From NCBI GenBank assembly GCA_025454395.1, contig JALOOM010000047.1, positions 1 through 39,053 of the forward strand: a DNA stretch of 39,053 nt, written 5' to 3'. The stretch comes from Elainella sp. Prado103. GTDB lineage: Bacteria; Cyanobacteriota; Cyanobacteriia; Elainellales; Elainellaceae. The notes under the pieces are model-generated. The model ran no database searches. It saw only the letters and a list, made by a program, of their open reading frames with translations, and was not told the origin of the DNA. The translations under genes and the position numbers were made by a program. The stretch's first letter is position 1. Every line of letters starts with the position of its first letter. Below are positions 15,138 through 23,623 of the stretch, one piece after another.

Positions 15138-17693
15138 ATGAGAGCAGTACTAATGGCAGGTGGATCAGGCACGCGACTGAGACCTTTGACCTGTGATCTA
15201 CCCAAGCCCATGGTACCGATTCTCAATCGTCCGATCGCTGAGCATATTTTGAATTTGCTAAAGCGCTATCGGATTCAGGAGATCATTGCCACGCTGCACT
15301 ATTTGCCTGACATCATGCGGGATTATTTTCAAGATGGTAGTGACTTCGGCGTGCAGATGACCTATGCCGTTGAGGAAGATCAACCCCTCGGCACTGCTGG
15401 CTGCGTCAAAAATGTTGCGGAGTTGTTAGATGATACATTTCTGGTCATCAGCGGCGACTGTATCACCGATTTTGATTTGTCGGCAGCGATCCAATTTCAC
15501 CATGCGCGTCAGTCTAAAGCCACCCTCATTTTAGCCAGCGTCCCCAATCCAATTGAGTTTGGGGTTGTGATTATGGATGAGCAACAGCGGATCAAACGGT
15601 TTTTGGAAAAGCCATCCAGTAGCGAAATTTTTTCTGACACGGTGAACACAGGCACTTACATTCTGGAACCTGAGGTGCTGGATTATCTGCCGTTTAACCA
15701 AGAAGCTGATTTCTCAAAAGATTTGTTCCCCTTGCTCCTCGAAAAAGGCGAACCCATGTATGGCTATGTGGCTGAGGGCTACTGGTGCGATGTGGGACAT
15801 TTGGATGCCTACCGAGATGCCCAATATGCCGCTTTGTACCAGCGCGTCAAGTTAGAGTTTGATTACATTGAACGATCGCCCGGTTTATGGATTGGGCAAA
15901 ACACCTACATCGATCCCTCAGCGCATATTGATACCCCGGCTTTAATTGGTAGCAACTGTCGGATTGGAGCTCGGGCGCAAATTGCCGCCGGTACGGTGAT
16001 TGGAGACAACGTAAGCATTGGATCCGATGCCGACCTCAAACGTCCCATTATTTGGAATGGTGTCATTGTAGGCGAAGAAGCCCATTTGCGAGCTTGTGTG
16101 GCCGCCAGAGGCACGCGAGTCGATCGGCGGGCTCATGTATTGGAAGGCGCGATCGTTGGTTCTCTCTCCACGGTTGGGGAAGAGGCACAGATTAGCCCGA
16201 ATGTGCGGGTGTGGCCCAGCAAAAAGATTGAACCCGGAGCCATCCTCAATATGAACCTAATTTGGGGACAGGCCGCCCATCGTAATTTATTTGGATTACG
16301 GGGTGTGTCAGGGTTAGCCAATGTTGATATCACGCCAGAATTCGCGGTTCGGTTAGGAGCTGCCTTTGGTTCCACCCTGAAACCTGGAGCCTATGTGGCT
16401 GTTTCGCGGGATCAACGGCCGATCTCTCGCATGGTGTCTCGTTCCTTAATTGCGGGTCTGATGTCGGTGGGGGTGAGTGTTAAAAATTTGGAAGCCACCG
16501 CCATTCCAGTTTCGCGATCGGCCGCCCCAACCCTAGCGGTAGCCGGGGGAATCCATGTACGAGTCCATCCAGAACGCCCAGATCATATCTTGATTGAATT
16601 CTTTGATCATAAGGGCATCAATCTCTCCAAAGGACGCGAGAAAAAAATTGAAGGAGCCTACTTTAAGGAGGATTTCCGGCGGGCCCAGATTCAAGAAATT
16701 GGCAATGTTTCGACGGTTTCTCAAGCGACTGAAATCTATAGTGCCAGCTTCGAGCGTCACTTAAATGGCGAAGTGATCCGCAGCAGTAATTCCAAAGTGG
16801 TGATCGACTATGTCTATGCGGTATCGGGGGCCGTGCTGCCGCAAATTCTTGGTAAGTTTGGTTGCGATGCAGTTGTCTTGAATGCCAGCCTCAGCCAAAT
16901 GATTCCGTCTGTGTCCGATCGCGAGGCCCTGCTCAGTCAGCTTGGGCATGTGGTGGAAGCACTCAAGGCAAATCTGGGGGTACAGGTGGCGGCCAATGGC
17001 GAGCAATTCATTTTAGTAGATGAGGCCGGCAGTGCGATTCGGGGAGAAATGCTGACGGCTCTGATGGTACATATGATTTTAACCGATCACCCCAGGGGTA
17101 CCGTTGTGGTGCCCGTCAATGCCTCCAGCGTGGTAGAACAGATCGCCCGTCGCCATGATGGCAAGGTGATTCGTACCAAAGCCAATCCCACCGCTCTGAT
17201 GGAAGCTTGCCATGCCAATACCAATGTTGTCCTCGGTGGCAGTGGTGAAATGGGTTTCATCTTTCCACAGTTGCATCCTGGCTTTGATGCCATGTTCTGC
17301 ATTGCCAAACTGATCGAACTGCTTTCCATGCAGCAACGGGAAGCCTTTAGCAGTACTCCACGAACCTTAGGTCAAATTCGGGCAGAGCTCCCTCGCGTGT
17401 CGCACCGCAACCTGACCGTTCGCTGTCCTTGGGCAGTCAAGGGATCGTTAATGCGTCACTTGGTGGAAAGCCATCCGCCCGAAAACCTCGATCTGACCGA
17501 TGGAGTCAAGATTTTTAATGCCACGCATGATAGCTGGGTGCTGATCTTGCCGGATGCTGGCGAGCCATTGGTGCATCTCTATGCCGATAGCCAAAATCGG
17601 GGCTGGGTAGATGAAACCTTGCGAGAATACCGGGGCTATGTCCAGGAGTTTGTCGATTCCGATCATCAAGAGGAAATGCCGGAGGAGGAGTAG
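15138..17693 (+). CDS. sugar-phosphate nucleotidyltransferase fused to a degenerate phosphomannomutase-like domain
   Basis: An 851-residue fusion. Residues 1 to about 235 are a nucleotidyltransferase with the signature LMAGGSGTRLRPLT and LPKPMVPI, and VISGDCITDFD as metal/substrate site. About 250-370 is a left-handed beta-helix of hexapeptides (IGSNCRIGARAQIAAGTVIG). About 378-845 has the phosphohexomutase fold. Annotated relatives are called mannose-1-phosphate guanylyltransferase (GTP + mannose-1-P to GDP-mannose), but substrate is not proven by sequence. The mutase half lacks its three key loops: the phosphoserine loop reads GIHVRVHPERPDHI (about 471-484) instead of TASHNP, the metal loop reads AANGEQF (618-624) instead of DGDADR, and the phosphate loop reads DAGEP (806-810) instead of SGTEP. 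It is thus probably a non-catalytic, regulatory or scaffold domain. A strong AAGGAGG precedes the ATG. The C-terminus is very acidic. Confidence 0.88.
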   Translation: MRAVLMAGGSGTRLRPLTCDLPKPMVPILNRPIAEHILNLLKRYRIQEIIATLHYLPDIMRDYFQDGSDFGVQMTYAVEEDQPLGTAGCVKNVAELLDDTFLVISGDCITDFDLSAAIQFHHARQSKATLILASVPNPIEFGVVIMDEQQRIKRFLEKPSSSEIFSDTVNTGTYILEPEVLDYLPFNQEADFSKDLFPLLLEKGEPMYGYVAEGYWCDVGHLDAYRDAQYAALYQRVKLEFDYIERSPGLWIGQNTYIDPSAHIDTPALIGSNCRIGARAQIAAGTVIGDNVSIGSDADLKRPIIWNGVIVGEEAHLRACVAARGTRVDRRAHVLEGAIVGSLSTVGEEAQISPNVRVWPSKKIEPGAILNMNLIWGQAAHRNLFGLRGVSGLANVDITPEFAVRLGAAFGSTLKPGAYVAVSRDQRPISRMVSRSLIAGLMSVGVSVKNLEATAIPVSRSAAPTLAVAGGIHVRVHPERPDHILIEFFDHKGINLSKGREKKIEGAYFKEDFRRAQIQEIGNVSTVSQATEIYSASFERHLNGEVIRSSNSKVVIDYVYAVSGAVLPQILGKFGCDAVVLNASLSQMIPSVSDREALLSQLGHVVEALKANLGVQVAANGEQFILVDEAGSAIRGEMLTALMVHMILTDHPRGTVVVPVNASSVVEQIARRHDGKVIRTKANPTALMEACHANTNVVLGGSGEMGFIFPQLHPGFDAMFCIAKLIELLSMQQREAFSSTPRTLGQIRAELPRVSHRNLTVRCPWAVKGSLMRHLVESHPPENLDLTDGVKIFNATHDSWVLILPDAGEPLVHLYADSQNRGWVDETLREYRGYVQEFVDSDHQEEMPEEE

Positions 17694-17731
17694 CAAGTCC
17701 ACCCCGATTCACCGTGCCGATTTATGCCAGG

Positions 17732-17761
17732 TTGGCTAAAGTGTAAGAACCAGATTAAAAT
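17732..17761 (+). promoter_or_regulatory. candidate sigma70-type promoter for ssb
   Basis: TTGGCT (17732-17737), an 18-base spacer, then TAAAAT (17756-17761), which ends 28 bases before the ssb start codon. It fits a housekeeping promoter by eye only. Confidence 0.35.
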
Positions 17762-17789
17762 AATACATTTGTACCGCTAGGAGAGCTGT

Positions 17790-18290
17790 ATGAATAGCTG
17801 CATCTTGATGGCCGAAGTTGTCCAAAATCCAGAGCTACGCTACACCCCAGATAACCAAACCCCGATCGCGGAAATGTGGGTGCAGTTTGCCGGATTGCGA
17901 GAAGACGATCCGCCCTCTAAGCTGAAGGTTGTCGGCTGGGGTAACTTGGCGCAAGAAATTCAGGAGCGTTATCACGAGGGCGATCGGGTGATCATTGAAG
18001 GGCGGCTGCACATGAACACGATCGATCGGCAGGAAGGCTTCAAAGAGAAGCGGGCCGAACTCACCGCCCAAAAAGTTTACTTACTGGGAGCCGATACTAA
18101 CCTCAGTGTGAGCACAGCAGCAACACCTGCCCCAACAACAACGACGGTGAGCCCGTCCCAAGTGGCCAACGAAGTCCCAAAAGCGAAACCTGCTAGCCGC
18201 GCTCCTAAAGCAGAACCGGCATTGCCCAAAACGCCGGCCTACGCTGCCCCTGCCCCCGAACCGATCGACTATGACGAGATCCCGTTCTAG
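17790..18290 (+). CDS. ssb: single-stranded DNA-binding protein
   Basis: 166 residues. The OB-fold (about 1-105) has the cyanobacterial SSB sequence, including NSCILMAEVVQNPELRYTP, LKVVGWGNLAQEIQERY and GDRVIIEGRL. A low-complexity Ala/Pro/Thr/Lys linker (about 106-158) follows, and then the acidic partner-binding tip DYDEIPF. It coats single-stranded DNA as a tetramer and recruits replication and repair proteins through the tip. A good AGGAG lies about 7 bases before the ATG. It has 96 bases of spacer after the nucleotidyltransferase gene, with its own likely promoter, and is followed by nrdJ, another DNA-synthesis gene, after 267 bases. Confidence 0.95.
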   Translation: MNSCILMAEVVQNPELRYTPDNQTPIAEMWVQFAGLREDDPPSKLKVVGWGNLAQEIQERYHEGDRVIIEGRLHMNTIDRQEGFKEKRAELTAQKVYLLGADTNLSVSTAATPAPTTTTVSPSQVANEVPKAKPASRAPKAEPALPKTPAYAAPAPEPIDYDEIPF

Positions 18291-18313
18291 ATTGGCGCTC
18301 AGGCAGCCGGTTG

Positions 18314-18355
18314 GATTGGCTGATTCTGATTGGCTGATTCTGATTGGCTGATTCT
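18314..18355. repeat. 14-bp tandem repeat, three perfect units
   Basis: GATTGGCTGATTCT at 18314, 18328 and 18342. It begins 23 bases after the ssb stop codon. Confidence 0.95.
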
Positions 18356-18501
18356 GCATCAATAGATCGCGCTGTTTGCGGTCTGAGGCAGCCCAGTTGT
18401 TTTGGTTAGAGATTGGAAAAACTCGTTAAAACCGATAAGCCAGGATCAGTGGCAAAACCGCTAGCCTTAGAGTAACATCATCTTCTCAGATGGCTAGAAC
18501 C

Positions 18502-18533
18502 GCTAAATATAGGTTTTAGCCCACCAAAAACCT
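18502..18533 (+). promoter_or_regulatory. two mutually exclusive hairpins in the nrdJ leader
   Basis: GCTAAA (18502-18507) can pair with TTTAGC (18515-18520). AGGTTTT (18511-18517) can pair with AAAACCT (18527-18533). The two stems share bases, so only one forms at a time. They end 24 bases before the nrdJ ATG. Stems are short (6-7 pairs) and may be chance. Confidence 0.25.
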
Positions 18534-18557
18534 AACCCGAACGATCCGGAATTTCCT

Positions 18558-20855
18558 ATGGTTCAAGACCTCGAACGTAGCCGTCCAATCAACCAACTTC
18601 CTGAGAACGCGCCCGCCGCCAATCCTGTGTTCTTCCGTACCTATAGCCGTCGCGATCTGACAGTCGATCAACAGCGGGAAAGCTGGGGAGCCGTCTGTGA
18701 TCGCACCCTGGCTGGTTTAGTGAAACTGGGACAATTGAGTCCGGCTGAGGCTGAGCTAGTCGGCCGGATGCAGCGTCAACTTAAAAGTCTGCCCTCAGGG
18801 CGATGGCTCTGGGTAGGCGGAACTGGTTGGATTGACAGACAAGAAAATTTTTCGGGAGCATACAACTGCACTAGCACAAATGTAACGGATTGGCGGGCCT
18901 TTGGGCTAATGATGGATCTGGCCATGATGGGCTGCGGCACCGGAGCGGTTCTAGAACCCAGATATATCAACCAGCTTCCCGCGATCCGCAATCGTCTAGT
19001 CATCACGGTTCAGACCGAAATTGGCACAACTGCTCCGACCGATCGCCAGGATGAAACCCGCGTTACTGTTGCAGAAAATCAAGTGACGATTCAGGTGGGT
19101 GATAGTCGTCAGGGCTGGGTACAGTCCTATCAAGCACTGCTGGAACTCTCCACTGACGAGCGATTCGAGGGAGAGATCCAGGTCAATATCGATTTAGGCG
19201 ATGTCCGTCCCGCTGGTGAAAAACTGAAGGGTTTCGGTGGTGTGGCTAACCCGATCCGGCTACCGGGACTCTACGAGCGCTGTGCCCACATCTTGAACCG
19301 GGCGATCGGACGGCAGTTGACCTCGGTGGAATGCTGTTTATTGATCGATGAGGCAGCGGCTTGCGTCGTAGCCGGAAACATTAGGCGAAGTGCCGGGATG
19401 CGTCAGGGAATTAGTAGTGATGATGCCTTTGCTGCCGCCAAAGAAAACCTCTGGCAGCAGGATGCCGCAGGCAATTGGCGGATCGACCCAGAACGGGATG
19501 TGCTGCGGATGGCCAATCATACCCGTGTCTTCCATCGCAAACCCACTTTAGAGGAATGCGTAGATGCCGTACGCAAACAGTTCTACTCCGGTGAAGGCGC
19601 GATCCAGTGGGCGGGTGAAGCGATCGCTCGAGCCAATATAGATTTGTTGGATACCCCTGAATTAAAAGCCAGTTTTCTGCAAGCTTACGATCAGGGCAAC
19701 GGGACTGAATGGCTCCAGTCTCGCTATCCTCATCTGAGTGTCGCAGAGTTAACGCATCGGTTAGGACGCTATGGGTTAAATCCATGCGGAGAAATCCTGG
19801 GTGAGAATTTTCACTGTAATTTGGCAGAAATTCACCTGAATCAGCTCGATCCCGCTAATTTGCAGGAGCAAGAGGAAGCCTTTACGGCCGGGGCACTAGC
19901 CGTAGCATCACTGCTCAACCACCAATTCACCGAGCCTCGCTATCAATATTCACGGCAGATCGATCCGATCGTGGGTGTCTCTTTCACCGGCTTGTTTGAC
20001 TTCTTTGTACTGGCATTTGGCACCGACTGGCTGCGCTGGTGGGAGCAGGGTCGGCCAGATACCGTGAGCGGGCTTCAGTTCAGACAGCAGGAAAAAGAAT
20101 ATCTGTCTCGCTGGAAAAAGATTGTCCATCAAACCGTCTGGGATTACTGTGATCGCCACGGCTTGAAGCGGCCCAACCGTTGCACCACCGTTCAGCCGGC
20201 CGGTACAAAATCTCTGTTAACCGGAGCAAGCCCAGGCTGGCATCCACCCAAAGCTCAACGGTTTATTCGGCGCATCACTTTCCGCAAAAACGATCCGGTT
20301 GCACTCGCTTGTCTGGATTACGGCTACAAAATTGTCCCCTCCCAATCTGATAAAGATGAGCAGGGGCGCTTGCTGGATGATGCGTTTGATCCCCGCTGTA
20401 CCGAATGGCTGGTGGAAATTCCGGTGGAAGTGCCTTGGGCCAACCTGCCAGGAGCCGATCAGATCGAGATTTCCCAGTTCTCAGCCCTAGCGCAAACAGA
20501 TTTCTACATGCAGGTGCAGAAGCATTACACTGCCCACAACACTTCTGCCACGATCGAGCTGCGGGAATCGGAAGTAGAAGCGTTAGCCCAGCGCATTCAT
20601 CAGGCGATCGCCACCGACGAAGGCTACATTTCGGCGGCCCTGCTAGCTCGCTTTGACGATCATCAAACCTTCCCGCGTCTGCCGTTCGAGCCGATTTCTA
20701 AGCAGCAATATGCTCAGCTTAGCCAGGACGTGTTGCTGCGCCGCAAAACCGATAATTTCCAGCGGGCATTGGCTCGCTATGATTCTGGGGAGCTGTTTGA
20801 AGCCGGGCCAGCAGGCTGTGATAGCGACAAGTGCATGATGCCAGAACAAAAATAG
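18558..20855 (+). CDS. nrdJ: adenosylcobalamin-dependent ribonucleoside-triphosphate reductase (class II)
   Basis: A 765-residue monomeric class II reductase of the Lactobacillus leichmannii type, which converts ribonucleoside triphosphates to deoxy forms using a B12-derived radical; cytoplasmic. Catalytic residues are readable: first disulfide Cys104 (SGAYNCTST), thiyl-radical Cys410 with Glu412 (NPCGEI), the substrate loop PAGTKSLLTGASPG, and the C-terminal redox pair Cys754/Cys759 (GCDSDKC), spaced exactly as the Lactobacillus pair. Length fits an intein-free enzyme, and I see no insertion. It makes dNTP synthesis oxygen-independent but B12-dependent. The neighbour upstream is ssb. The AUG at 18558 has no obvious Shine-Dalgarno (sequence GGAATTTCCT directly before). 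No NrdR-type box was recognised. Confidence 0.96.
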   Translation: MVQDLERSRPINQLPENAPAANPVFFRTYSRRDLTVDQQRESWGAVCDRTLAGLVKLGQLSPAEAELVGRMQRQLKSLPSGRWLWVGGTGWIDRQENFSGAYNCTSTNVTDWRAFGLMMDLAMMGCGTGAVLEPRYINQLPAIRNRLVITVQTEIGTTAPTDRQDETRVTVAENQVTIQVGDSRQGWVQSYQALLELSTDERFEGEIQVNIDLGDVRPAGEKLKGFGGVANPIRLPGLYERCAHILNRAIGRQLTSVECCLLIDEAAACVVAGNIRRSAGMRQGISSDDAFAAAKENLWQQDAAGNWRIDPERDVLRMANHTRVFHRKPTLEECVDAVRKQFYSGEGAIQWAGEAIARANIDLLDTPELKASFLQAYDQGNGTEWLQSRYPHLSVAELTHRLGRYGLNPCGEILGENFHCNLAEIHLNQLDPANLQEQEEAFTAGALAVASLLNHQFTEPRYQYSRQIDPIVGVSFTGLFDFFVLAFGTDWLRWWEQGRPDTVSGLQFRQQEKEYLSRWKKIVHQTVWDYCDRHGLKRPNRCTTVQPAGTKSLLTGASPGWHPPKAQRFIRRITFRKNDPVALACLDYGYKIVPSQSDKDEQGRLLDDAFDPRCTEWLVEIPVEVPWANLPGADQIEISQFSALAQTDFYMQVQKHYTAHNTSATIELRESEVEALAQRIHQAIATDEGYISAALLARFDDHQTFPRLPFEPISKQQYAQLSQDVLLRRKTDNFQRALARYDSGELFEAGPAGCDSDKCMMPEQK

Positions 20856-20934
20856 GCGGATTCGCACAACGCGGACTCAAATTTCACGTTACGATCAACA
20901 GTGGTGATTGTAGTGTTTTGAGTCAAGGGGCGAC

Positions 20935-21144
20935 ATGTTTGTAGACGAAATTACTCCTGTATTTAAAGAGCTAACCAGCTATCCAGTGGCTTTTCTGGGT
21001 GGCTTTTTTTCTGGGCTGTTGCGGCTTAACTTAGGTGAAGATCCAATTAAGAGCTGGCTAGATCAAACCGCAGGCACTAGCTCCACCCCCCCTAGCAGCC
21101 ATAATGGAAAAACCGGCGGCCCCCAGTCAATCGCAATTGACTAA
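20935..21144 (+). CDS. small conserved cyanobacterial protein with one hydrophobic segment
   Basis: A 69-residue protein. The central block PVAFLGGFFSGLLRLNLGED followed by PIKSWLDQ looks familiar from small unnamed cyanobacterial proteins, with a glycine-rich hydrophobic stretch (about residues 17-30) then an amphipathic part. The C-terminal 25 residues are polar and disordered-looking. Function unknown. It could sit on or in a membrane. It lies 79 bases after nrdJ in the same direction and 65 bases before the sulfotransferase gene; an AGGGG lies about 6-7 bases upstream of the ATG and supports this start. Confidence 0.65.
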   Translation: MFVDEITPVFKELTSYPVAFLGGFFSGLLRLNLGEDPIKSWLDQTAGTSSTPPSSHNGKTGGPQSIAID

Positions 21145-21209
21145 TTCAACGATCGACTCATTCTAACTACTCATTCCGACTACTGATTCTGAGCGTTCCT
21201 GAGGTGCCT

Positions 21210-23603
21210 ATGACAGATCATGCTGCAACGTTGATTGTTGTGGGAATGCATCGATCGGGCACCTCTCTGACGGCTGGGCTGTTGCAGAGTGCGGGACTGC
21301 ATATCGGCAGCGAGTTGATGCAGGGCAACTCCTCTAATCCTAGAGGACATTTTGAGAATATCGACTTCTATCGATTTCATCAGGCAGTGCTGCGATCTCA
21401 GGGGGTTAACGAGGACGGCTGGACATTGCAGGAGTCAATTGCCGTAGAAGATCCCTACATCCAGGAAGCCCAAATCCTGATCCAGCGTCATGGGATTGCG
21501 CCTATGTGGGGATGGAAAGATCCTCGCACCGTTTTGTTGCTTAACTTCTGGGCGCAGCAGCTACCGGATAGCAAGTTCCTCTGTGTCTACCGTGCCCCTT
21601 GGGAAGTCGTTGATTCTCTCTATCGACGCGGCGACAAGCTATTTCAGAAACAGCCAGAACTCGCTATCAAAGTCTGGATTCACTATAATCGCAAAATTCT
21701 GGATTTTTACAAAAAATCTGTCGATCGGTGTATTTTAGTGAATCTCTCTATTGTTACTGCGTCCTTTTCTAAACTGATCGAGAAGCTTAATGCTAAGTTT
21801 GAACTTCATCTTTCTCCTCAGTCAGAAGCTGAGCTATACAATCCGGCTTTTCTCGATCGACAAACTTCGGAAAGTCACTACCCTAGCCAAATTGACCACT
21901 ATTTCCCGGAAGCGATCGAACTCTATCAAAGTCTAGAGAAACAAGCCTGGTATCCTAAGAAATGCAAGCCCGATCGGACGTGGCGTACTCGGACAAAAGC
22001 GGATTCCCATCGGATCGCGGCTTTTCAAAACTGGCAACAGATCCGTGAATTGGAACGAATGAATCGAACGCTAACAGCGCAACTTCAGGCTGAACAAAGC
22101 CAAGTTCAACAGTTGCAACAACAGGTCGATATCCTAAACCTCAATCCAAGCCGGGCAGACTACGAAGCCTTGCAGCAACAATGGCAGGGAAATGAGGCAA
22201 AACTCAAGGAAATCCAAGCCGATCGATTGAAGCTTCAGTCCTCCCTGGTCGCAGCAGAACAACGGTTGCTGGAAATGCAAGTAAGGCTAGACAAAAGTCG
22301 ATCGCAATCTGAAAGCCTGAAGATTGAACGATCGCAGCTTGCGGCAGACTTTGAGGCGCAGGCTATCATCCTCCAACAGATGCAGCAAGACTTAGGCGTA
22401 GCAGTCCAGCGAGAAATGGATCAGCAGGCTGTCGTACAAGAGCTGCGTCAATCATTAACCGATCGTGAATCTGAACTTAATCGTATCCAAACAGAGCTGC
22501 ATCAAACCGAAACCCAACGACAACAGTTACAAACATTGCTAGAGGAGTCCCAGGTGGATCTGGCAACGACCCAAGCGGCACTCCACACCTCGGAGGTTCA
22601 TTTATCAGCAACCCGCAGACAAGTCGAAGCGTTGCAAGCTGAATTAGACCAAGCAAAGGTTGAAAATGTCCATTTCACCGGGCAACTCCATCAGTACCAG
22701 AATCAGTATCAGACAGAGTTAGCTGCCTCTCAACTGCAGGTGCAAGAACAGATTGAATTCCTCGGTGTAACTCAAATCCGACTGCACCAAGCCGAATTAG
22801 AGTCACAACAATTAGCAGCCAAATTGCAAGATAGGGTTCAGCAACTTGAGCTTGCTCAAATTCAGCTTCAGACCGCCGAAACCTCGATCGAGCAACTGCA
22901 AATCCAACTACATCAAACCCTGGATCGAGAAGAATCAGCACAAGTGCAACTGGAACAGACTACTACTCAATTGCAGCAGATGCAGCACCAACATCAAGCA
23001 GCAGAGCTTGCCCGTGATCATCTCGCTGTTCAGTTGCATCAGGCTCAGGCTCAGGCTCAGCATACTCAGACTGAGCTACAAGTTCAACTCGAAACCAAAT
23101 CCCAGCAAGCCGTACAGCTTCATACCCAGTTGGAGGAACAATCGCATCGATCCCTACAGCTTCAAGCTCGCTTACATGAACTACAACAGAGCTACGAGCA
23201 AACTCAGGCTCAACTCCAACAATCCCAAGCAACCTTAGAGCACTATCGTTATCAGGTCGATCGATCCAACTTTCAAGCGACCCTAACTCCGCCAGAGATA
23301 CAGGCATCCACGCAATCACAAACTCAGCCAGAAACTCCATCTCCTGAATATCAAATGGCTGTCTGGGAAGCCTGGTATGCGTTTCAGCAGGGTAACTTTG
23401 ATCAGATGAGCCGCTATCTCAAGCAATCGTTACAACTGACTGCAATGAATCGATCGGAGATCATCTTGGAGTGGGTGAGAAGCTTTGACCAGTTGAGCCG
23501 CTCACAGCAAACAACATTTGCGATCGATCAACTACTCTCTACCCCAGAGTGGCAACATCTAACTCACCAATTGATCAGAAAGAAAAGATTGGTGATTCCC
23601 TAA
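21210..23603 (+). CDS. sulfotransferase fused to a long coiled coil and C-terminal domain
   Basis: A 797-residue protein. Residues 1 to about 260 are a sulfotransferase fold: the PAPS 5'-phosphosulfate loop VVGMHRSGTSLTAGLL (about 10-25) and the 3'-phosphate block YRAPWEVVDSLYRR (about 127-140). About 277-683 is a Gln/Leu/Glu-rich coiled coil of roughly 400 residues. About 714-797 is a compact C-terminal region (AVWEAWYAFQQGNFDQMSRY and STPEWQHL) resembling tails of other cyanobacterial glycosyl- and sulfotransferases. The likely reaction is sulfate transfer from PAPS to a glycan or protein; the acceptor is unknown. Start: a GTG six bases upstream is in frame, but the ATG at 21210 has GAGGT four bases before it. 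It converges on the methyltransferase gene with only 20 bases between stops, facing the decoration operon. Confidence 0.85.
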   Translation: MTDHAATLIVVGMHRSGTSLTAGLLQSAGLHIGSELMQGNSSNPRGHFENIDFYRFHQAVLRSQGVNEDGWTLQESIAVEDPYIQEAQILIQRHGIAPMWGWKDPRTVLLLNFWAQQLPDSKFLCVYRAPWEVVDSLYRRGDKLFQKQPELAIKVWIHYNRKILDFYKKSVDRCILVNLSIVTASFSKLIEKLNAKFELHLSPQSEAELYNPAFLDRQTSESHYPSQIDHYFPEAIELYQSLEKQAWYPKKCKPDRTWRTRTKADSHRIAAFQNWQQIRELERMNRTLTAQLQAEQSQVQQLQQQVDILNLNPSRADYEALQQQWQGNEAKLKEIQADRLKLQSSLVAAEQRLLEMQVRLDKSRSQSESLKIERSQLAADFEAQAIILQQMQQDLGVAVQREMDQQAVVQELRQSLTDRESELNRIQTELHQTETQRQQLQTLLEESQVDLATTQAALHTSEVHLSATRRQVEALQAELDQAKVENVHFTGQLHQYQNQYQTELAASQLQVQEQIEFLGVTQIRLHQAELESQQLAAKLQDRVQQLELAQIQLQTAETSIEQLQIQLHQTLDREESAQVQLEQTTTQLQQMQHQHQAAELARDHLAVQLHQAQAQAQHTQTELQVQLETKSQQAVQLHTQLEEQSHRSLQLQARLHELQQSYEQTQAQLQQSQATLEHYRYQVDRSNFQATLTPPEIQASTQSQTQPETPSPEYQMAVWEAWYAFQQGNFDQMSRYLKQSLQLTAMNRSEIILEWVRSFDQLSRSQQTTFAIDQLLSTPEWQHLTHQLIRKKRLVIP

Positions 23604-23623
23604 ACAATACTTTACTGCGAACT

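Noticed and set aside
18440-18470. AGCCAGGATCAGTGGC before nrdJ resembles part of a cobalamin riboswitch B12 box
   Set aside because: Only the first half matches, and the upstream 150 bases (tandem repeats) lack the other conserved riboswitch blocks. A class II reductase would also not be expected to be shut off by B12.
22675-23340. Long antisense and alternate-frame ORFs over the coiled coil
   Set aside because: CAG-rich coiled-coil DNA gives few stops in any frame; the plus-strand frame has the sulfotransferase motifs and regular heptads.
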